Source of the DNA: Levilactobacillus spicheri DSM 15429
Lineage (GTDB): Bacteria > Bacillota > Bacilli > Lactobacillales > Lactobacillaceae
Assembly (NCBI RefSeq): GCF_001435095.1
Contig: NZ_AZFC01000002.1
Coordinates: forward strand, 62,001 to 126,000
Length of the DNA: 64,000 bases
Direction: 5' to 3'
In this document: piece after piece, positions 8,297 to 17,947 of the stretch
How the letters are laid out: the number at the start of each line of letters is the position of its first letter
Position numbering within the stretch: the first letter of the stretch is position 1
Notes under the pieces: generated by a model
What the model saw: only the letters and a program-made list of their open reading frames with translations
Database searches by the model: none
Told to the model about the DNA's origin: nothing
Program-made: the position numbers and the translations under genes

Positions 8297-8953
8297 TTAG
8301 ATGGTGTCTGTGGGACTCGCGGCGGCCGTGAGAAAACTGGTATTGTTCCAGTCGACCAGGGTAAAGTGCTTTCCGTCGGTGGTCTCCAGGACGGTCACGC
8401 TGGTGTTGCGGATGCCGCCGCGCTTTCGTAGATCGGCTAACGGTGTCCCCAGCAGCGCATTGATCTCGGCGTTCAAGGCCGCCCCGTGACTGACCACCAA
8501 GACGTTGTCGTCGGCCGCCGGATTATCCCGGACAATCTGCCGAATCGCCGGCGTCATCCGGTCGATGACCTGCGTAAAGGTCTCGCCCCCGATGCGGTCC
8601 GTGCGATACCGGTCCGGATGGTTGCGGAAGGCGTCCAGTTCCTCGGGGAACCGTTCCTGCACCTCCTGGAAGGTCCGGCCCTCCAGTTCGCCCAGGTGAA
8701 ATTCTTCTAAGCGGCTCAACAGGGTCAACGGCAGCCGTTGGTGCAGCTCCCGGACCACGTGTTGGGCCGTGACGCGTGCCCGCTTGATGGGGCTCGCATA
8801 GGCGTGCCGAAACTTGGTTCCTCGCAGGAATTGGCCCACCTGGACCATTTGTTGGTAGCTCTCCGGTAACAACGGGGAGTCCCCGCCGGCGCCCTGAAAG
8901 CGCCCCTCTAAGTTCCATTGCGTTTTACCGTGGCGAATAAAGTATAGTTTCAA
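8297..8953 (-). CDS. Histidine phosphatase family protein
   Basis: 218 residues beginning with the RHG motif FIRHGKTQWN, whose His is the phosphate acceptor. Glu in LEEFHLGELEG and the second catalytic His in VSHGAALN complete the phosphoglycerate-mutase-like site. The family includes GpmB-type and broad phosphatases; the substrate cannot be assigned. The start is TTG 8953-8951, immediately upstream of the RHG strand, with AAAGGA about 12 bases before it. A good promoter lies upstream, making this the first gene of the operon with the TPR gene and recD2. Confidence 0.88.
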   Translation of the reverse strand: MKLYFIRHGKTQWNLEGRFQGAGGDSPLLPESYQQMVQVGQFLRGTKFRHAYASPIKRARVTAQHVVRELHQRLPLTLLSRLEEFHLGELEGRTFQEVQERFPEELDAFRNHPDRYRTDRIGGETFTQVIDRMTPAIRQIVRDNPAADDNVLVVSHGAALNAEINALLGTPLADLRKRGGIRNTSVTVLETTDGKHFTLVDWNNTSFLTAAASPTDTI

Positions 8954-8994
8954 TGTTCGGCATCGTCCTTTCGCGTTTTTCGTAATCCTTACAT

Positions 8995-9022
8995 ATTATG
9001 CCAGTTTTGCCGGCTTTTTCAA
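8995..9022 (-). promoter_or_regulatory. Promoter of the phosphatase-TPR-recD2 operon
   Basis: TTGAAA (9022-9017) and CATAAT (9000-8995) are 16 bases apart on the minus strand. Confidence 0.6.
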
Positions 9023-9114
9023 AGTCCTAACCGTCCGGACAGAACGCCTTCTTCTAAAAACCAACTGGCCGCTGTTGCGCCACCCCCAGCACCGCTCCCG
9101 GCCCGGAAACAGCC

Positions 9115-9146
9115 AAAAAAGAGCCCAGGACGGCTGTCCCGGACTC
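9115..9146 (-). terminator. Terminator of mnmA
   Basis: On the minus strand GAGTCCGGGA and TCCTGGGCTC arms are followed by six T, 14 bases after the mnmA stop codon. Confidence 0.85.
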
Positions 9147-9159
9147 CTCAGTTCGTTGA

Positions 9160-10434
<1,275 letters not shown>

Positions 10435-10470
10435 TTAGATTCTAGTCGGTCCCCTTTAAGGACCCCAGAC

Positions 10471-10515
10471 AAAAAACAGGAAGACCCCCGCGTTTCCGAG
10501 TGGTGTCTTCCTGTT
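10471..10515 (-). terminator. Terminator of the iscS-DUF1831 operon
   Basis: On the minus strand AACAGGAAGAC and GTCTTCCTGTT arms are followed by a T-run at 10476-10471. Confidence 0.85.
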
Positions 10516-10541
10516 ACGTTCGCCTTTGATTCGGATCCCGC

Positions 10542-10883
10542 CTACTTCTTCTTCAAGATCTCGCGATCCATCAGGTTTTGGAGGATAAAGTGGTACTGTT
10601 CCACGTTCCCCTCTGCGTGCGGGCCCTTGAAGATGTTCAACCGCCGATTGCCGGAGGCGTTGGTCGTGGCCATCTTGAAGCCACTCAGATCCTTGGCAAT
10701 CGTGATCTTTAACATCTGGTTCTTATTGTACGGTGACGTGGGATCCACGGACCGTTCCAACGTGTAATTCCCGGCATTGGAAACCTGGAACCCCACGTCC
10801 TTTAAGGCATAGGACTTGATATTCGGATGGAGAACGTAAACGTCGGAATCCCCATCAATCTGCATTTCTTGACCAAATAACAC
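10542..10883 (-). CDS. DUF1831 family protein
   Basis: 113 residues, soluble, matching the DUF1831 family known from lactobacilli and usually found between a cysteine desulfurase and mnmA, as here. No catalytic motif is recognised. The start is GTG 10883-10881, one base after the iscS stop, with GAGGTGA at the end of iscS serving as the ribosome site, so translation is probably coupled to iscS. An ATG six codons later is less likely. The position suggests a role near sulfur delivery to tRNA, but that is inference from neighbourhood. Confidence 0.82.
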   Translation of the reverse strand: MLFGQEMQIDGDSDVYVLHPNIKSYALKDVGFQVSNAGNYTLERSVDPTSPYNKNQMLKITIAKDLSGFKMATTNASGNRRLNIFKGPHAEGNVEQYHFILQNLMDREILKKK

Positions 10884-10884
10884 G

Positions 10885-12051
10885 TTACTTCACCTCACTG
10901 GTATGCTTTAACCGCTCAACAATCGCGGCCACGTTCTGAATGAAGGCGTCCAGGTCATCCTGCGTGGTATACGCCCCGAAGGACAACCGAATCGACTCCG
11001 CAATCCGGGGACTGTCCGCCCCGAACATCGCGGTCAACACGTGCGAGGGCTCGATGGACCCCGCCGTGCAGGCCGACCCGCCGGAAACGGCGATGCCCGC
11101 CAGATCCAGGTTCGTCTGCATCACGTAGGTCGACACGCCCTTGATCCACAGGTTCAAGACGTGGTTCAAGTTCTCGCCGGTCAACGAACCGTTCACGGCA
11201 AAGTCCACGCCGTGTTGGGTCAGACCATCCACCACGTACTGCTTAAAGTCGTGGTACTTAGCCTGTCGGGCTTCCTTGACGGCGGGCGTCAACGCCTTGA
11301 CGGCCGTGGCAAAACCGGCGATGGCCGGGACGTTTTCCGTTCCCGCGCGCCGCTTCTTCTCCTGGTCGCCCCCCTTGACGAAGCTGGGGAAGTTGATGCC
11401 CTCCCGCTTGTACAAGAAGCCCATCATCTTCGGGCCGTTGAGCTTGTGGGCCGACGTCGACAGCATGTCGATGTGGTCCCGTTGCACGTCGATGTCCAAC
11501 AAGCCGTAAGCCTGCACGGCGTCGGTGTGGAACCACGCCTGATGGTCCTTCAAGATCTCGCCGATCTCGTGGATCGGCATCCGACTGCCGACCTCGTTGT
11601 TCCCCATCATGATGGAGACCAGGATGGTGTCGTCGCGTAAGGCCGCCTTAAAGTCGTCCAGACTGATGCGCCCCTGCTGGTCCACCGGCAGATAGGTCAC
11701 GTCAAAGCCCTGGTCTTCCAGGGCCTTCAACGGCTTCAAGATGGCTTCGTGCTCGATGGCCGTCGTGATGATGTGCTTGCCGAGGTCTTGTCGGGCCAAC
11801 GCCGTTTGGGTGATGGCCGTGTTGTCACTCTCACTGCCCCCACTGGTGAAGATGATCTCTTCATCGTTGGCGGCGTGAATGCTGTCCGCAATGACCTGCC
11901 GACTGTTTTCCATCACGGTGTGGGCTTCCCGGCCCAGACCGTATAACGTTGACGCGTTGCCGTAGACGTGGGCCATCTTATCCGTCATCTCCGCCAGAAC
12001 CGCTGGGGACATGGGCGTCGTGGCCGCATTATCTAAGTAAATCTCCTGCAC
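10885..12051 (-). CDS. iscS: Cysteine desulfurase, IscS/NifS type
   Basis: About 388 residues. A PLP-dependent class V aminotransferase fold that takes sulfur from cysteine as an enzyme persulfide. Visible are the substrate/PLP region near the start (YLDNAATTPMS), the PLP lysine in TSAHKLNGPK, and the active-site Cys on the mobile loop SGGSACTAGS. GTG 12051 is chosen over TTG 12057 because AGGAGG is 8 bases before GTG but only about 3 before TTG. It follows mtnN and precedes DUF1831 and mnmA, which supports sulfur supply for s2U34 formation. Without iscU nearby, a general Fe-S role is uncertain. Confidence 0.92.
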   Translation of the reverse strand: MQEIYLDNAATTPMSPAVLAEMTDKMAHVYGNASTLYGLGREAHTVMENSRQVIADSIHAANDEEIIFTSGGSESDNTAITQTALARQDLGKHIITTAIEHEAILKPLKALEDQGFDVTYLPVDQQGRISLDDFKAALRDDTILVSIMMGNNEVGSRMPIHEIGEILKDHQAWFHTDAVQAYGLLDIDVQRDHIDMLSTSAHKLNGPKMMGFLYKREGINFPSFVKGGDQEKKRRAGTENVPAIAGFATAVKALTPAVKEARQAKYHDFKQYVVDGLTQHGVDFAVNGSLTGENLNHVLNLWIKGVSTYVMQTNLDLAGIAVSGGSACTAGSIEPSHVLTAMFGADSPRIAESIRLSFGAYTTQDDLDAFIQNVAAIVERLKHTSEVK

Positions 12052-12079
12052 AACCAAAACCTCCTAAAACCTAAAAAAC

Positions 12080-12781
12080 TTACTGCTGCTGGTCGGCAAA
12101 CAACGCTAACAGCATCTGGGCTGAGCGCTTGCCGGCCTCAATAATAAACTCGTCGAAGTCGACGCCGGAATTGTTATCCGCCGTATCGGACATGGCCCGG
12201 ACCACCAGGTAAGGCACCTCGAACTGGTGGGCTACTTGCCCCACGGCCGCGCCTTCCATCTCACCGGACAGGGCGTCCGGGAAGTGGGCCAGGATCGGTT
12301 GGGTCGCTTCCGGCCCGTTCAAGAACTGATCACCGGTCACGATCAACCCGCGTTTGGTGGTCAGGCCCGTTTGGCTAGCGGCCTGCTCGAGCTTGTCGCC
12401 CCAGGTCTTGGAAGCCACGAAGCGCGTCGGTTGTTGCGGCAACTGGCCGTATTCGTACCCGAAGGCCCGCGCATCGGCATCGTGATAGGCCGTTTCGGTC
12501 GAGATGACCACGTCGCCGATCTTTAAGCCACTGGCCAAGGCCCCGGCCGAACCGGAGTTGATGACCACGTCCACGTCAAATTGGGTGATCAATAGTGCCG
12601 TGGTCAACCCGGCCTCCACTTTTCCGATACCGGACCGGACTAAGGCCACCTCTTGGTCATGAATCGTGCCCTGATAGAACTCCAGCCCGTGAATACTGGT
12701 GGTTTGTTCATTCTGTAAGGCGGCTTTCAGTTCTTTGATTTCTTCTTCCATGGCGCAGATAACTCCGAAGGTCATGTTCAC
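12080..12781 (-). CDS. mtnN: 5'-methylthioadenosine/S-adenosylhomocysteine nucleosidase
   Basis: 233 residues, a nucleoside-phosphorylase fold that cleaves adenine from MTA and SAH, recycling by-products of methylation and feeding S-ribosylhomocysteine to AI-2 synthesis. The catalytic Glu is in CAMEEEIKEL and the purine-binding Asp in AMSDTADNNSGVDF. GTG 12781 has AGGAG at 6 bases; an ATG two codons later is the alternative. It sits 12 bases after a small membrane protein gene and 28 bases before iscS. Confidence 0.95.
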   Translation of the reverse strand: MNMTFGVICAMEEEIKELKAALQNEQTTSIHGLEFYQGTIHDQEVALVRSGIGKVEAGLTTALLITQFDVDVVINSGSAGALASGLKIGDVVISTETAYHDADARAFGYEYGQLPQQPTRFVASKTWGDKLEQAASQTGLTTKRGLIVTGDQFLNGPEATQPILAHFPDALSGEMEGAAVGQVAHQFEVPYLVVRAMSDTADNNSGVDFDEFIIEAGKRSAQMLLALFADQQQ

Positions 12782-12792
12782 TCGTCACTCCT

Positions 12793-13107
12793 TTAAAATT
12801 CAACAAAACGTAAAATCAGAAAAACGGCCACAATTCCCAGCGCCAACCAGGCAATCGCCCAGTTCAGTCGGCGCTTCAGCCGTTGCGTTTTTAGTTCACT
12901 CTGGGTCAGCGGGGTCGCCGGTGACTCGCCCGGTGTATCGTCCGGGTCATCCGACGTCGGGTGGTCCCGCGCATACTTGCGTTCGACGGCGACCCGTTTC
13001 CGGTCACGCTCTTCAAACTCGCGCCCGGCTTCCGCCTGCTTGCGCCGATAGTCCGCGCGCGTTTGCGGCTGTTGGTCGTCGTCCGACTGCCAATCGCGTC
13101 CACTCAT
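12793..13107 (-). CDS. Small membrane protein, unknown function
   Basis: 104 residues from ATG 13107. Residues 1-75 are very hydrophilic and charged (many Arg, Asp, Glu and Gln), then a basic stretch QRLKRRL and one C-terminal transmembrane helix (WAIAWLALGIVAVFLIL). This suggests a tail-anchored protein with a cytoplasmic charged domain. A GTG at 13116 could also start it. It sits between nudF and mtnN in what looks like one operon. I do not recognise a function. Confidence 0.7.
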   Translation of the reverse strand: MSGRDWQSDDDQQPQTRADYRRKQAEAGREFEERDRKRVAVERKYARDHPTSDDPDDTPGESPATPLTQSELKTQRLKRRLNWAIAWLALGIVAVFLILRFVEF

Positions 13108-13116
13108 GATTGTCAC

Positions 13117-13659
13117 CTACTTTTGTAAGAGCCAGTAGTAAATGGCCGTAATGGTCTTGGCATCGTTGATCTCGCCACTGGCGATCATCGCCTGGGCTTC
13201 GTCCTTGGTCACCGTCAGCAGTTCCAGGTTTTCCCCCTGGTCGCGCGGCAGCTCGGTCGTGACCGGCTGTAAGTCCGTCGCCAAGAACAGGGTCATGTAC
13301 TCGTCAGAAAAGCCCACACTGGAGTAGAAGCCCGTGATGCGCTTCAATTGCCCCGGTTGGAACCGAATCTCTTCGTTCAACTCCCGCAACGCGGCGTGCT
13401 CGATGTTGTCCGCGTCCCGGCTATCCAGCTTACCGGCCGGAATCTCCAGGGTCGCCGCCGCGATTGGCGCGCGCCACTGGCGTTCCAAGATCATGTGGTC
13501 GGCATCCGGCAGCGCCAGAATGCCCACGGCGCCGGAGTGCCGCACGATTTCACGCGTTGCGGACTCCCCGTTTGGCAGCCGGACCCGTTGCCGTTCCAAC
13601 TTCACGATCACGCCATCGTATAACGTTTCCGTCGATTCCACGTGTTCTTCCAAGTCCAT
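13117..13659 (-). CDS. nudF: ADP-ribose pyrophosphatase-like Nudix hydrolase
   Basis: 180 residues with a Nudix fold. The Nudix box begins AGKLDSRD and includes ALRELNEEIRF; it carries RE-x2-EE but has about two extra residues before REL and lacks the usual Gly after EE. The family hydrolyses ADP-ribose to AMP and ribose 5-phosphate. The start ATG is three bases after the cspA-like gene, and its AGGAGG overlaps that gene's last codons, so the two are probably translationally coupled. Confidence 0.88.
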   Translation of the reverse strand: MDLEEHVESTETLYDGVIVKLERQRVRLPNGESATREIVRHSGAVGILALPDADHMILERQWRAPIAAATLEIPAGKLDSRDADNIEHAALRELNEEIRFQPGQLKRITGFYSSVGFSDEYMTLFLATDLQPVTTELPRDQGENLELLTVTKDEAQAMIASGEINDAKTITAIYYWLLQK

Positions 13660-13661
13660 GG

Positions 13662-13886
13662 TTAGGCCTCCTCAGTCGCGTCAGGGGTCACCGGCGTCAC
13701 CTTGGCCGCTTGGGGCCCCTGTTTACCCGGGACAATCACGAATTGCACAGTCTGCCCCGGTTCTAATTTCCGAAAGCCATCGCCCAGGATGCCCTTGTAA
13801 TAAACAAAGACGTCCCCGTCGTCTGGCGTCGTGATGAAGCCAAACCCACGTTGTTCACTATAACTTTTTACTTTTCCGGTTAACAT
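13662..13886 (-). CDS. Cold-shock domain protein
   Basis: 74 residues, a single cold-shock OB fold with RNP1 (GFGFIT) and RNP2 (DVFVYY). These bind single-stranded RNA or DNA as chaperones. RNP2 normally reads VFVHF; here His-Phe is replaced by Tyr-Tyr, and the C-terminus has a Pro/Thr/Glu tail of about 12 residues. It heads the operon leading into nudF, with a clear promoter in front and a GGGGAG ribosome site. The divergence and operon position suggest it is not the main cold-inducible CspA. Confidence 0.9.
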   Translation of the reverse strand: MLTGKVKSYSEQRGFGFITTPDDGDVFVYYKGILGDGFRKLEPGQTVQFVIVPGKQGPQAAKVTPVTPDATEEA

Positions 13887-13917
13887 TGGATGGTCTCCCC
13901 TCTATACATATAAGCAG

Positions 13918-13946
13918 ATTATACGCGTTTTCCAGAATCCCCGCAA
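13918..13946 (-). promoter_or_regulatory. Promoter of the cspA-nudF-mtnN-iscS operon
   Basis: A perfect -10 TATAAT (13923-13918) and TTGCGG (13946-13941) at 17-base spacing on the minus strand. The leader is short. Confidence 0.75.
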
Positions 13947-13960
13947 ACACCGCCACTTAA

Positions 13961-14008
13961 CGCGAAAACGGGCAGCCAACGCCCGTAGCGTCAGCGACCC
14001 GTTTGCGT
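13961..14008 (-). terminator. Probable terminator of ileS
   Basis: An imperfect inverted repeat on the minus strand (AACGGGTCGCTGACGC with GCGTTGGCTGCCCGTT) followed by only four T, located about 40 bases after the ileS stop. Confidence 0.5.
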
Positions 14009-14047
14009 CGTTGGTTAATCTTTGGTTCATTCTGGTAACTGATGCGC

Positions 14048-16864
14048 TTACTTCTGGTCGTCAAATCCCTCAGTAGCCGTTTCCGGGTAGTTCGCCCGCA
14101 CAATGGCCGCACACCGGGCACAGAAGTCAGGGTAAGCGGTATCGCTACCCACGTCCTGCTTGATCAACCGGCACCGTTGACACTCGTGGCCCTCGGCCGG
14201 CGTCACCTTGATGGCGACGTCGCCAAAGTCCATGGCATCGGCTGGCTTGGTGGCGTAAGCCGCCACGTCCAGACCGGAAACCAGCAGAATCTGTTGCACG
14301 TCGACGTTCAATTGGGTAAACAACGCCTGCACGTCCTCGGTCACGTACAGATCAAGGTGCGCTTCGGCGGCCTTCCCGATCAACTTGGCGTTCCGGGCCT
14401 CTTCTAAGGCCTTCAGCACGTCGCTACGGACCTTCATGAACCGGTCCCAAGCCGACGTTTCGCCCTGATCAGCCACTTCGTTGGTGTCTGGCAGGTCCAG
14501 CACGGTTGGCATCTCCGCCAATTGAACAAAGTCTTCCGGTTCCTTCAAGAAGGTCCAGATTTCTTCGGTCGTGTGTGGCAGGATTGGCGTCAATAGCTTG
14601 GTCAACGTCACGGCGATCTGGTAGAAGACCGTTTGCATCGACCGGCGCTTCGGGCTATCGGCCGCCTCGATGTACAAGACGTCCTTGGCGAAGTCCAGGT
14701 AGAAGGCGGACAACTCGGTGATCACGAAGTTCATCAATTCCTTGTAGATGTTCAGGAAGTTGTAGTCGTCGTAATCGGCCTTAACGTCCTTGACGAATTC
14801 GTTCAACCGGTAAAGCATGTGCCGGTCCACGGCCTGCAGGTCGGCCACGGCCACGGCGTCGGTCTTCGGATCGAAGTCGCTGGTGTTCGCCAACAAGTAC
14901 CGCATGGTGTTCCGCAGCTTCTTGTAGCTGTCCGAGATCTTGACGAAGGCTTCGGTCGAGACCCGCACGTCGGCGGACGTGTCCACGGACGTGACCCAGA
15001 GCCGGACGATGTCGGCCCCCATCTTCTGAATGATCTCACTCGGCGCGATCGTGTTCCCTAAGGACTTGGACATCTTGTGACCGTCCTTGTCCAGGGTGAA
15101 CCCTTGGGAAACGACCTGCTTGTACGGTGCCCGGCCTTCAGCCGCCACACTGGTGATCAGACTGGAGTTGAACCAGCCCCGGTATTGATCGGAGCCTTCC
15201 AGGTACAGGTCGGCTGGGTAGACCAGGTCGTCGCGTTCGGCCAAGACCCCTTGGTGGGAAGTCCCGGAGTCGAACCAGACGTCCATGATGTCGGTTTCCT
15301 TGGTGAATTCCCCGTGCGGCGAGTGTTCGTTGGTGTACCCGTCTGGTAACAGGTCCTTCGCGTCCCGGTCGAACCAGACGTTCGAGCCGTACTTGCCAAA
15401 CAAGTCGGCCACGTGGTTGATCGTGGCGGATTCCAGAATAGCCGTGCCGTCTTCGGCGTAGAAAATCGGCAGTGGCACACCCCAGACCCGTTGCCGGGAG
15501 ATGACCCAGTCGCCACGGTCCTTGATCATGTTGGCTAAGCGCCGTTGGCCCCAGTCCGGCTTAAAGGAAACGTCCTTTAAGTTAGCGAGGATCTCGTCGC
15601 GGACCTTGTCCACGGACGCGAACCATTGCGGCGTTGCCCGGAAGATGACGGGCTTCTTGGTCCGCCAGTCGAATGGGTAGCTATGCGTGTACGGCATGTA
15701 CTTCAGTAACGCGTTGTTTTCCTTCAGCTTGTCCAGAGCGATTTGGTTGGCGTCTTCATAGAACACGCCCTTGAAATCGGGACCCGCTTCTTCGGTCATG
15801 TACCCCTTATCGTCGACGGGAACCAACACGGGCAGGTGGTACAGGGCGCCGACGTTAAAGTCGTCTTCCCCTAAACCAGGTGCCGTGTGGACCAGGCCCG
15901 TCCCGGAATCGGTCGTGACGAAGTCGCCTAACATCACCACGAGCTTCCGGTCGGCAATGAATGGGTGTTGGGCCGTGATGTTTTCAAGGTCCTTCCCCAG
16001 GACCGTCTTCACGACCTGAACGTCTTCCCAGCCAAACCGGTCGGCATTTTCAGCGACCAGCGTGCTGGCCAGAACAAATTGCCGGTCATCGTTGGCGGGC
16101 TTGACCACGGCATACTCGATACCGGCATCGATCGTGACCCCTTCGGAAGCGGGCACGGTCCATGGCGTCGTGGTCCAGACCACGAAGTAGGTGTTGGTGT
16201 CCAAGACACCCTTGCCGTCAACCACTTCTTCGGCGAAGAACGCGGATGGGGAGGTCACGTCGTGGTATTCCACTTCGGCTTCGGCCATCGCGGACTCGGA
16301 GGACCAAGACCAGTAGACCGGCTTCTTGCCCCGGTAGATCAGGCCCCGTTCGGCCATCTTCCCGAAGACCCGCACTTCAGCGGCTTCGAACTCCGGCTTC
16401 AACGTCAGGTAAGGGTTATCCCAATCGGCCGACACGCCTAAGCGCTTGAAGCCGTCCCGTTGTTGGTCGACCTGCTTTAAGGCGTATTCGCGACACAGGT
16501 CCCGGAACGCGGAGGTCGACATCTTCTTCCGGTCGTAACCGGCTTTGGCCAATTGTTGTTCAATTGGCAGACCATGCGTATCCCAGCCGGGAACGTACGG
16601 TGCCCGGAAACCATTCATCGACTTGTAGCGGACGATGATGTCCTTCGAAATCTTGTTCATGGCGTGGCCCATGTGGATCGGTCCGTTGGCGTACGGTGGC
16701 CCATCGTGCAAGATAAAGGTTGGTTTCCCTTCATTTAGTTTCTGGCGGGCTTGGTACAGTTTGTTCTCTGCCCAGGCCTTTTGGCGGTCAACTTCCTTGA
16801 CCGGCAAGTTGCCGCGCATTTTAAACTTGGTTTTTCCTAAGTTCAGCGTGTCTTTCACTCGCAT
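14048..16864 (-). CDS. ileS: Isoleucyl-tRNA synthetase
   Basis: 938 residues, full length for the bacterial enzyme. Class I signatures are present: the HIGH-like element [23 protein letters not shown] in the catalytic domain, WTTTPWT-type editing-domain sequence, and a C-terminal zinc-binding pair (CQRCR near residue 890 and CARC near 915). It charges tRNA-Ile and edits valine. AAGGAGG precedes the ATG. A T-box riboswitch about 130 bases upstream controls it, and an extra hairpin region lies between the T-box and the start. It follows divIVA at the end of the division cluster. Confidence 0.98.
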   Translation of the reverse strand: MRVKDTLNLGKTKFKMRGNLPVKEVDRQKAWAENKLYQARQKLNEGKPTFILHDGPPYANGPIHMGHAMNKISKDIIVRYKSMNGFRAPYVPGWDTHGLPIEQQLAKAGYDRKKMSTSAFRDLCREYALKQVDQQRDGFKRLGVSADWDNPYLTLKPEFEAAEVRVFGKMAERGLIYRGKKPVYWSWSSESAMAEAEVEYHDVTSPSAFFAEEVVDGKGVLDTNTYFVVWTTTPWTVPASEGVTIDAGIEYAVVKPANDDRQFVLASTLVAENADRFGWEDVQVVKTVLGKDLENITAQHPFIADRKLVVMLGDFVTTDSGTGLVHTAPGLGEDDFNVGALYHLPVLVPVDDKGYMTEEAGPDFKGVFYEDANQIALDKLKENNALLKYMPYTHSYPFDWRTKKPVIFRATPQWFASVDKVRDEILANLKDVSFKPDWGQRRLANMIKDRGDWVISRQRVWGVPLPIFYAEDGTAILESATINHVADLFGKYGSNVWFDRDAKDLLPDGYTNEHSPHGEFTKETDIMDVWFDSGTSHQGVLAERDDLVYPADLYLEGSDQYRGWFNSSLITSVAAEGRAPYKQVVSQGFTLDKDGHKMSKSLGNTIAPSEIIQKMGADIVRLWVTSVDTSADVRVSTEAFVKISDSYKKLRNTMRYLLANTSDFDPKTDAVAVADLQAVDRHMLYRLNEFVKDVKADYDDYNFLNIYKELMNFVITELSAFYLDFAKDVLYIEAADSPKRRSMQTVFYQIAVTLTKLLTPILPHTTEEIWTFLKEPEDFVQLAEMPTVLDLPDTNEVADQGETSAWDRFMKVRSDVLKALEEARNAKLIGKAAEAHLDLYVTEDVQALFTQLNVDVQQILLVSGLDVAAYATKPADAMDFGDVAIKVTPAEGHECQRCRLIKQDVGSDTAYPDFCARCAAIVRANYPETATEGFDDQK

Positions 16865-16887
16865 ACCCGTAATTCCTCCTTATTAAT

Positions 16888-16944
16888 CGGTTCCTCGGTT
16901 GATGAACCGGTGAGCTCAAGCCGTTACGGCCTCAGCTCACCGGT
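16888..16944 (-). promoter_or_regulatory. Two mutually exclusive hairpins in the ileS leader
   Basis: A perfect 11-bp stem pairs 16906-16916 with 16934-16944. A second stem pairs CGGTTC (16909-16904 on the minus strand) with GAACCG (16893-16888). They share bases 16906-16909, so both cannot form fully at once. The region lies after the T-box terminator and just before the ileS ribosome site. Function is unknown. Confidence 0.5.
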
Positions 16945-16984
16945 CGATCGCCCAACGACCCTTTCTCTCGTTAGTGCCCAAAAA

Positions 16985-17215
16985 CAGCAAAAAACGACCT
17001 CGTCACAAGGGACGAAGTCGTTCGTGGTACCACCCAATTTTAGAAATTTTCTATGTAGAGAATTTCCCTCAAAACCGTAACGGGGTCACCGCCACGGTCT
17101 ACTGAGTTCAATCGTGGAGCATGGGAGAATGATGGTCTTCGCGCTGCCGATCCGCTGGGCTTGCACCGTCCCCAACTCGCTATCACCTTTCACGCGAACA
17201 TCGTGTTTCTCCATA
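16985..17215 (-). promoter_or_regulatory. T-box riboswitch controlling ileS
   Basis: On the minus strand the T-box core GGGTGGTACCACG is at 17035-17023 and is followed directly by a terminator (arms 17022-17013 and 17003-16993, then T-run to 16989). The upstream leader contains stem I-like structure with a candidate ATC isoleucine specifier in ACCATCATTCTCC. Uncharged tRNA-Ile would stabilise the antiterminator and allow ileS transcription. Confidence 0.9.
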
Positions 17216-17223
17216 CCATTTTT

Positions 17224-17928
17224 TTATTTTTGGTCGTAATGTGCTTGGTCGTTATCCGGGAAGATAACCACCGTTTCCTGGTTGGCGTCGCCATTGTCCG
17301 TCACGGGTGTCTCCGTGACCTGCGCACTGGCGTCGTCTTCCTGCGGTGTCTCTGAGTTTACGCCTTGGTCAGCGGAATTGTCAAGCCGATCACCCACGAC
17401 CTTCTTGATTTCTTCGTAGCTCGACATCGAGCCTTCCTTCAAGAGCGTATCCCAGTCGTTGGACTTGACGACCTCGAGCTGGCTTTCCAGCATGACCTGC
17501 AGCCGTTGCCGGAAGACCCGGGTGCTCTTCTTCAGGTCGTCGGTCTCGACGGCCAATTTTTTCGCGCGTTTCGACGCTTCATCCATGATCTGGTTGCCCT
17601 TGTTCGTGGCTTCAGAAACGATGTCGGAACTTTGCTTTTGGGCCTCGCGAATAATGATCTCCGATTCCTTTTGAGAGTTGGCCTTAACCTTGTCGGCCGC
17701 TTCCTGGGCCACCAAGATGGATTGGTTCAACGAATCCTTGAGGTCGTTAAAGTACTTCAACTTTCCGTTGGCAGCGTCCAGCTGTTCTTCCAATTCCTTG
17801 TTGTGGTTCAACGTGATTTGGTAGTCCTTGATCACTTGATCTAAGAAATCATTGACCTCGTCAACGTTGTAACCCCGCATTTTCGTTCCAAACTCTTTAT
17901 TATGAATATCTAATGGACTAAGTACCAT
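17224..17928 (-). CDS. divIVA: Cell division/septum site protein DivIVA
   Basis: 234 residues. The N-terminal membrane-binding domain (LSPLDIHNKEFGTKMRGYNVDEVNDFLDQV) is canonical, followed by a long coiled coil (about residues 30-165) and an acidic, probably disordered C-terminal tail of about 65 residues. DivIVA senses negative membrane curvature and recruits division or chromosome-anchoring partners. GGAGGGA precedes the ATG. It is the last division gene before the T-box leader of ileS, which starts within about 10 bases of its stop codon. Confidence 0.96.
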   Translation of the reverse strand: MVLSPLDIHNKEFGTKMRGYNVDEVNDFLDQVIKDYQITLNHNKELEEQLDAANGKLKYFNDLKDSLNQSILVAQEAADKVKANSQKESEIIIREAQKQSSDIVSEATNKGNQIMDEASKRAKKLAVETDDLKKSTRVFRQRLQVMLESQLEVVKSNDWDTLLKEGSMSSYEEIKKVVGDRLDNSADQGVNSETPQEDDASAQVTETPVTDNGDANQETVVIFPDNDQAHYDQK

Positions 17929-17947
17929 CGTACGATTCCCTCCGCAT

